From CAZASK01 sp964487845 (GTDB lineage Bacteria; Chlamydiota; Chlamydiia; Chlamydiales; FEN-1388), in contig CAZASK010000020.1 in the NCBI GenBank assembly GCA_964487845.1, positions 1 through 26,886 on the forward strand: a stretch of 26,886 nt of DNA. The letters are read 5' to 3'. The notes below the pieces were generated by a model. It was not told the DNA's origin, ran no database searches, and saw nothing but the letters and a program-made list of their open reading frames with translations. The translations under genes and the position numbers were made by a program. Shown here one piece after another: positions 23,443 to 26,886 of this stretch (its first letter is position 1; the number at the start of each line of letters is the position of its first letter).

Positions 23443-24105
23443 ATGTTTGATGAGAAGATCGATCCTGCTATAACACGATTTCCTTCACCTATCAAGATGC
23501 CGATCTTGTCAAAGCAAGAGCGCATTGATGGTATAGCCATGCACATGCAGCACATTATGGAGTTATTAGGTGTTGATCTGTCTCATCAATCAGTAGCAAA
23601 CACTCCGATGCGCATGGCCAAGATGTATGTCAATGAGTTTTTTGCAGGCATGGAGACAAGCGAGTTTCCAGCGATTTCATTTTTTGATGAGGAACACGCG
23701 TCAGAAAATGGACAGCATAGCATTGTGCTTACAAAGTGTGGATTTACAAGCTTTTGTGAGCATCACTTTGTGCCCATGGTAGGTTTTGTGTGTGTAGGGT
23801 ATTTGCCGACTGGGAAGTTGCTTGGTCTTTCAAAAATCCACCGTGTTGTACGCTATTTTGCTTCTAGGCCTCAATTACAAGAGCGGTTGACTTCGCAAAT
23901 AGGGGATAGTTTGTCCATTTTACTCGACACCCCACACATAGCTGTGACGAGTCAGGCTGAGCATTTTTGTGTAAAATCACGTGGAGTTCGGGATGAAACA
24001 GGGATGACCTCGGCGAGTTATTTTAGTGGAGATTTCCAAACATCGCCCCTCTGGAGACAAGAGTTTTTCCATGGTGTTGATCGTCTGCTTCGGACGCATT
24101 CATAG
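23443..24105 (+). CDS. folE: GTP cyclohydrolase I
   Basis: A 220-residue type IA enzyme (E. coli 222) converting GTP to dihydroneopterin triphosphate, the first step of folate synthesis. The zinc site is Cys105, His108 and Cys176 (SFCEHHFVPM and HFCVKSRG), equal to E. coli Cys110, His113 and Cys181 with a shift of 5; His107 equals catalytic His112. GLSKIHRVVRYFASRPQLQERLT and RGVRDETGMT are the other family blocks. It starts 2 nt after the ABC-F stop and is followed within 5 nt by a palindromic element. Members of the genus Chlamydia are reported to lack FolE and use a RibA-derived route, so a canonical FolE is a lineage-specific difference. Confidence 0.96.
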   Translation: MFDEKIDPAITRFPSPIKMPILSKQERIDGIAMHMQHIMELLGVDLSHQSVANTPMRMAKMYVNEFFAGMETSEFPAISFFDEEHASENGQHSIVLTKCGFTSFCEHHFVPMVGFVCVGYLPTGKLLGLSKIHRVVRYFASRPQLQERLTSQIGDSLSILLDTPHIAVTSQAEHFCVKSRGVRDETGMTSASYFSGDFQTSPLWRQEFFHGVDRLLRTHS

Positions 24106-24109
24106 GTAA

Positions 24110-24211
24110 GAGGAAATTGCAAAACTCCATTTGCGGCCAAATCCCTTGCTTTTTTCGACCGACAAAAAAATCACCGAATTTGGCCTCGAAAGCGAGTTTT
24201 GCAATTTCCTC
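24110..24211. mobile_element. 102-bp palindromic MITE-like element with TAA flanks
   Basis: The ends are 18-nt perfect inverted repeats (GAGGAAATTGCAAAACTC), followed by partly matching inner arms (GGCCAAAT and T-rich tracts). TAA lies on both sides and reads as a 3-bp target duplication. A GAG end and a TNA target fit what is known of IS5-family (IS1031 group) insertions. No ORF is inside. It starts 5 nt after folE and ends 48 nt before the next gene, so it may also act as the folE terminator. Confidence 0.8.
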
Positions 24212-24259
24212 TAATGTTAAAAATAAAAAATAAAATTCAAATTAACAGACCTCTTTGTT

Positions 24260-24814
24260 ATGTCTAGTGTAGGTTTATGCACGGCCTCGTACGAGGCGTG
24301 GGAAGAAATGCACTCTTATAATGAGGGGTTTATGCTCATATCTTGTTCGTTGCAGGCTCTACAAGAGGTTTTTTCTAAGGAATCTTTGAGCTGTTTTATA
24401 GAAAAGGGTAAAGGTGAAATTGCTGTAGATCGTTTAGTCATTGATATGGGAGTCGATGCGCGAGGAAGGCCACAGCGTATCGAGCTGGCAGCGCTTATGA
24501 AGCTTATCCCACAGCAGAAGAAGGATGCTCATATCAATTTTCTACAAATCAGATATTATTTTCCTTTTGTATGTCTTCCAGAAAAAGTAAGCGATGTAGC
24601 AAGATATATTGCTCGTATCAATCAAACTTTAGATTTTGTAGGGTTTGGATTGAGTGAATTTGATCGTGTGATCTACTATCGACATGATCTGTATTGTAGC
24701 CATTCAAAGGTGGATGTCAAACTTTTGCAGGGGATATTAGGCTATATTTTGCTCTGCGCTGATTCCTTTGCTGATACGTTTGAGAGCTTGTCAACAGCTC
24801 AAATAAGTTTATAG
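24260..24814 (+). CDS. YbjN-like / type III chaperone-fold protein
   Basis: A 184-residue soluble protein. The C-terminal two thirds has the layout of the YbjN/type III secretion chaperone-like fold: a strand RIELAALM, a strand INFLQIRYYFPF, a helix VSDVARYIARINQTLDFVGFGLS, strands FDRVIYYRHDLYC, and a final helix LLQGILGYILLCADSFADTFESLS. The helix with N-x-x-L-D-F-x-G-F followed by a strand is the typical YbjN core. It is convergent with the 631-residue coiled-coil protein: the stop codons lie side by side at 24809-24814. A chaperone for a type III substrate is an attractive but unproven role. No clear Shine-Dalgarno is present. Confidence 0.78.
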   Translation: MSSVGLCTASYEAWEEMHSYNEGFMLISCSLQALQEVFSKESLSCFIEKGKGEIAVDRLVIDMGVDARGRPQRIELAALMKLIPQQKKDAHINFLQIRYYFPFVCLPEKVSDVARYIARINQTLDFVGFGLSEFDRVIYYRHDLYCSHSKVDVKLLQGILGYILLCADSFADTFESLSTAQISL

Positions 24815-26704
24815 GACAGGGGCTGTAACACCTTGGACAATGAGATCCCAGAGCGCATCTGGTCCTAGGTCCGAATGAAATTCAAACGTGTCTACATTGG
24901 ATTTGGTTCGCTTATTTTGTTCTATGAAAAATTGCTTTATCTTCTCTATTTGATGTTCGCTCTGCCCAGTTTTAGGACAGATTTTTGAGTGAATATCAGA
25001 GAGCTTCTGAACAGACATGTCTTCACCAGACTCGCTCTTTGCAAATTTGCCTATGTCTTTACCAAACCGATAGTTGTCGTTGAGTTCCTTTTGTTGAAGA
25101 TTGAGTTCCGAAAGATTTTTTTCATGTTGCGCAATTTTTTTGCTTGTTTTTGAGATTTTGCCTTCTTGTTTTTGGGCATGCTGAAACGATTTTTGCTGAA
25201 CTTGACTTCGGAATAATGAGAAATTTGTCTTTTCGGTGATTAAATTTTGTATTTCATTTTTGAGGGTTTTGACTTCACGTTCCTTGATACGTAATGTAGA
25301 TAGATGGCTGACTTTTTTGAGCAGGTTAGTTGGGGTTTGTTTTTTGAGATCTACGATTTCTTCTTCAAGAGTTGAGATTTTTTTATGCATATCTTCAATC
25401 GCATTTTCGTAATAGGTATTTGTTTTTTCGCTATTTTTCTCATAAGATTTGGTAGACTCGTAAATGTCTCTGCTCTGTTTTTGCTTGATACCGGACTTTG
25501 TTTGCTCTTGATTTAGTTGTGTTATTTCTCTTTTTACAGAATTTTCTTTCACGGAAAGGCCAATATTTTGGATTTTGTGTTGTATGGCGTGTCTTTTCTT
25601 ATATATAAAATAACCAGATCCAATCACGAGCCCAACGACTCCAATTACAGCAGCTCCGATGCCTGTGGCGGTAATTGCACTGCCAGCTGTCGCTGCTATC
25701 GTAGCTCCAAGCGCTAACGCCATTGTTTTTGCTACAGCTGCTGTGCCTAAGATGCCGGCTGTGAGAGAGAAGGCATTTTTCAGTGTATTTGCTTTATTGT
25801 CTTCTAATTGCTGATCTAAATTTTGTATTCTGAGTGAAATAAGCTCGACCATCGCAACCTCTCCTGAGTCGGTGTAGTATTCCTTTTCTTGTAGAAGTAG
25901 CTCTTTTTCTTCTGCAATTTTTTTTGCAGTCACTCTATTTTTATCCAATTCTTTAGAGCTCAGTACGATGGAGAGAATGCTGAAGACACTTCCGCCAACG
26001 GAAGAGGCTATTTGAGCGTGATGCATGAGGGGGGTGCCTTTGTGTGCGAGGGAGGCGATGTAGTTGTCGCCTGTGTATGTGCCCGAAGAAGCTCCTTTTA
26101 ATGAAGAAGTAATGAGTCCTTCAATCGATTTCTTTTTCTTGCCAATCTCGCTTTCAATGGCCTGCATGTTTTTGTCGACTTGTTGTTGCAGCTGCTCAAT
26201 TTTTTTCTGATTTTTTTGAGAGGGTGGTGAGCCTTGTGGCGTCAGTTTGTGTATTTGCTCTTTCAATAAGGCAATATTGTCTCTTGCTTTTTCAATGACC
26301 TTGTTATTTTCAAATAGCTTTACAGCCTGCATGCCTATATCGACGGCTATACCAAGCTCTTGTACTCCAGTAGATGAGATTGTCGTTGTAGGATGATTGG
26401 GAATTTTGCTTAAAATGGAGGCGGTGCTAGAAGTCACTGTTGTACCAAGAGTTGTAGGGGTTTCAAGTTCTGAAGATAGCTTTTGTTTCGTTGGTAGATT
26501 CAGCAGTTGATCGCCTAACTCTAGTACCATCTCACCCTCTTCGGTTAGAGGGGGTATAGAGAGTTCTGACTCAATCGGAGTGTTTTCGCTAGTTTCTGGA
26601 AGTGTTTCAACTTCGCTTGTTTCGATTTTGACGCCCGATTTTTTTTCAGTATTCAGAGGTTTATGTTCTATATAATTACTTAAACTATTGTCTCGAATCT
26701 CCAT
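24809..26704 (-). CDS. Coiled-coil protein with long hydrophobic core, Inc/translocator-like
   Basis: A 631-residue protein with no signal peptide. Residues 1-110 are Ser/Thr/Glu/Pro rich and probably disordered. Coiled coil is evident at about 135-195 (EQLQQQVDKNMQAIESEI), 255-302, and 385-545 (THKIS... heptads with many K/E/Q). Hydrophobic segments lie at about 231-250 (SVFSILSIVL) and 310-368, the latter a long Ala/Gly/Ile/Val stretch ending YFIYKKRH that can form a two-helix hairpin. Disordered N-terminus, coiled coils and a hydrophobic hairpin are the layout of type III hydrophobic translocators and Inc-type effectors; I see no sequence match to CopB. The neighbouring YbjN-like gene is a possible partner. 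The ATG has no Shine-Dalgarno and in-frame stops lie close upstream. Confidence 0.87.
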   Translation of the reverse strand: MEIRDNSLSNYIEHKPLNTEKKSGVKIETSEVETLPETSENTPIESELSIPPLTEEGEMVLELGDQLLNLPTKQKLSSELETPTTLGTTVTSSTASILSKIPNHPTTTISSTGVQELGIAVDIGMQAVKLFENNKVIEKARDNIALLKEQIHKLTPQGSPPSQKNQKKIEQLQQQVDKNMQAIESEIGKKKKSIEGLITSSLKGASSGTYTGDNYIASLAHKGTPLMHHAQIASSVGGSVFSILSIVLSSKELDKNRVTAKKIAEEKELLLQEKEYYTDSGEVAMVELISLRIQNLDQQLEDNKANTLKNAFSLTAGILGTAAVAKTMALALGATIAATAGSAITATGIGAAVIGVVGLVIGSGYFIYKKRHAIQHKIQNIGLSVKENSVKREITQLNQEQTKSGIKQKQSRDIYESTKSYEKNSEKTNTYYENAIEDMHKKISTLEEEIVDLKKQTPTNLLKKVSHLSTLRIKEREVKTLKNEIQNLITEKTNFSLFRSQVQQKSFQHAQKQEGKISKTSKKIAQHEKNLSELNLQQKELNDNYRFGKDIGKFAKSESGEDMSVQKLSDIHSKICPKTGQSEHQIEKIKQFFIEQNKRTKSNVDTFEFHSDLGPDALWDLIVQGVTAPVL

Positions 26705-26775
26705 AGTAAAATGACATGCTGTAAGTTATTGGTTATGGTGAAATCTGGCTCACGGCATATCCCTCCTCTGGTTTC

Positions 26776-26806
26776 ATTATAAACTATATATTTTAATTTA
26801 ACGCAA
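26776..26806 (-). promoter_or_regulatory. Promoter of the coiled-coil protein gene
   Basis: On the minus strand TTGCGT (26801-26806) and a perfect TATAAT (26776-26781) are separated by 19 nt of almost pure A/T. The leader to the ATG at 26704 would be about 65 nt. It begins close to a GGAGGG that is not placed at the gene's own start. Confidence 0.45.
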
Positions 26807-26831
26807 GAACTGTTTCTGTGCTTATATAGGT

Positions 26832-26886
26832 TGTTAAACCAAGTTTAAAATTTCCTATTTCACCAATTTAGAAATTTCCTATTTTC
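26832..26886. repeat. Right copy of 55-nt inverted terminal repeat
   Basis: The exact reverse complement of bases 1-55, ending at the last base of the window. It carries the same pair of TAGGAAATTT units. The inner flank here is TT, unlike the left copy, so identity stops at 55 bases. Confidence 0.9.

Noticed and set aside
24247..24255. AGACCTCTT, identical to the tip of the palindrome at 8728
   Set aside because: Only 9 bases match and the next bases differ, with no inverted partner; expected by chance in this length.
1..26886. The 55-nt inverted ends as terminal repeats of a giant composite transposon
   Set aside because: The inside holds dnaE, hisS, aspS, lpxA/C and fmt in an order conserved in Chlamydia, there is no transposase, and the match length equals a typical assembly k-mer.

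Overview
The window is a 26.9 kb piece of a chlamydial genome, probably from an environmental member of the phylum Chlamydiota outside the genus Chlamydia. The main evidence is gene order. Two envelope genes (a TPR protein and an LptE-like lipoprotein), dnaE, hisS, aspS, mip, trxA, lpxC, fabZ, lpxA, fmt and a pair of hydrophobic proteins next to fmt follow the order I recall for C. trachomatis CT547 down to CT529. Several genes of that block are absent. A canonical FolE, palindromic MITE-like elements and an ankyrin-type protein fit an environmental lineage better than the reduced Chlamydia genomes. The genus cannot be fixed from the sequence alone.

Layout. 1-55: terminal repeat. 59-3439 (minus): a three-gene cluster of TPR protein, LptE-like lipoprotein and a large protein with a possible permuted papain-like His/Cys site. 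3682-4086 (minus): a small protein made of two nearly identical 54-residue repeats, with its own promoter. 4196-7945 (minus): dnaE. 8017-8685 (plus): an unknown single-pass membrane protein and a 46-codon ORF. 8728-8895: a 168 bp palindromic MITE-like element directly upstream of hisS. 8926-12845 (plus): hisS-aspS-mip, closed by a bidirectional terminator shared with trxA (12905-13231, minus). 13411-17556 (plus): trhO-lpxC-fabZ-lpxA-fmt, tightly packed or overlapping, which couples a tRNA-modification enzyme, lipid A synthesis, fatty acid dehydration and initiator tRNA formylation. 17664-19183 (plus): two tandem paralogues in the position of the inclusion membrane protein Cap1 (CT529), followed by a strong terminator. 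19258-26704: an accessory-looking part with an SLBB-type membrane protein, an ankyrin-like protein, a YbiT-type ABC-F ATPase coupled to folE, a second MITE-like palindrome, a YbjN/secretion-chaperone-like protein, and a 631-residue coiled-coil protein with a long hydrophobic core. 26832-26886: the terminal repeat again, inverted.

The housekeeping part covers DNA replication, tRNA charging for His and Asp (AspRS looks non-discriminating), protein folding and redox, lipid A and translation initiation. The unknowns cluster at the edges and around the Cap1 position. They share features of chlamydial host-interaction proteins: hydrophobic bilobes, coiled coils, ankyrin-like helices and a protease-like site. 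The 55-nt inverted ends match for exactly 55 bases and then diverge, so they most likely mark where a genomic repeat broke the assembly and not the ends of a transposon. No tRNA, rRNA, CRISPR array or intact transposase gene was seen.
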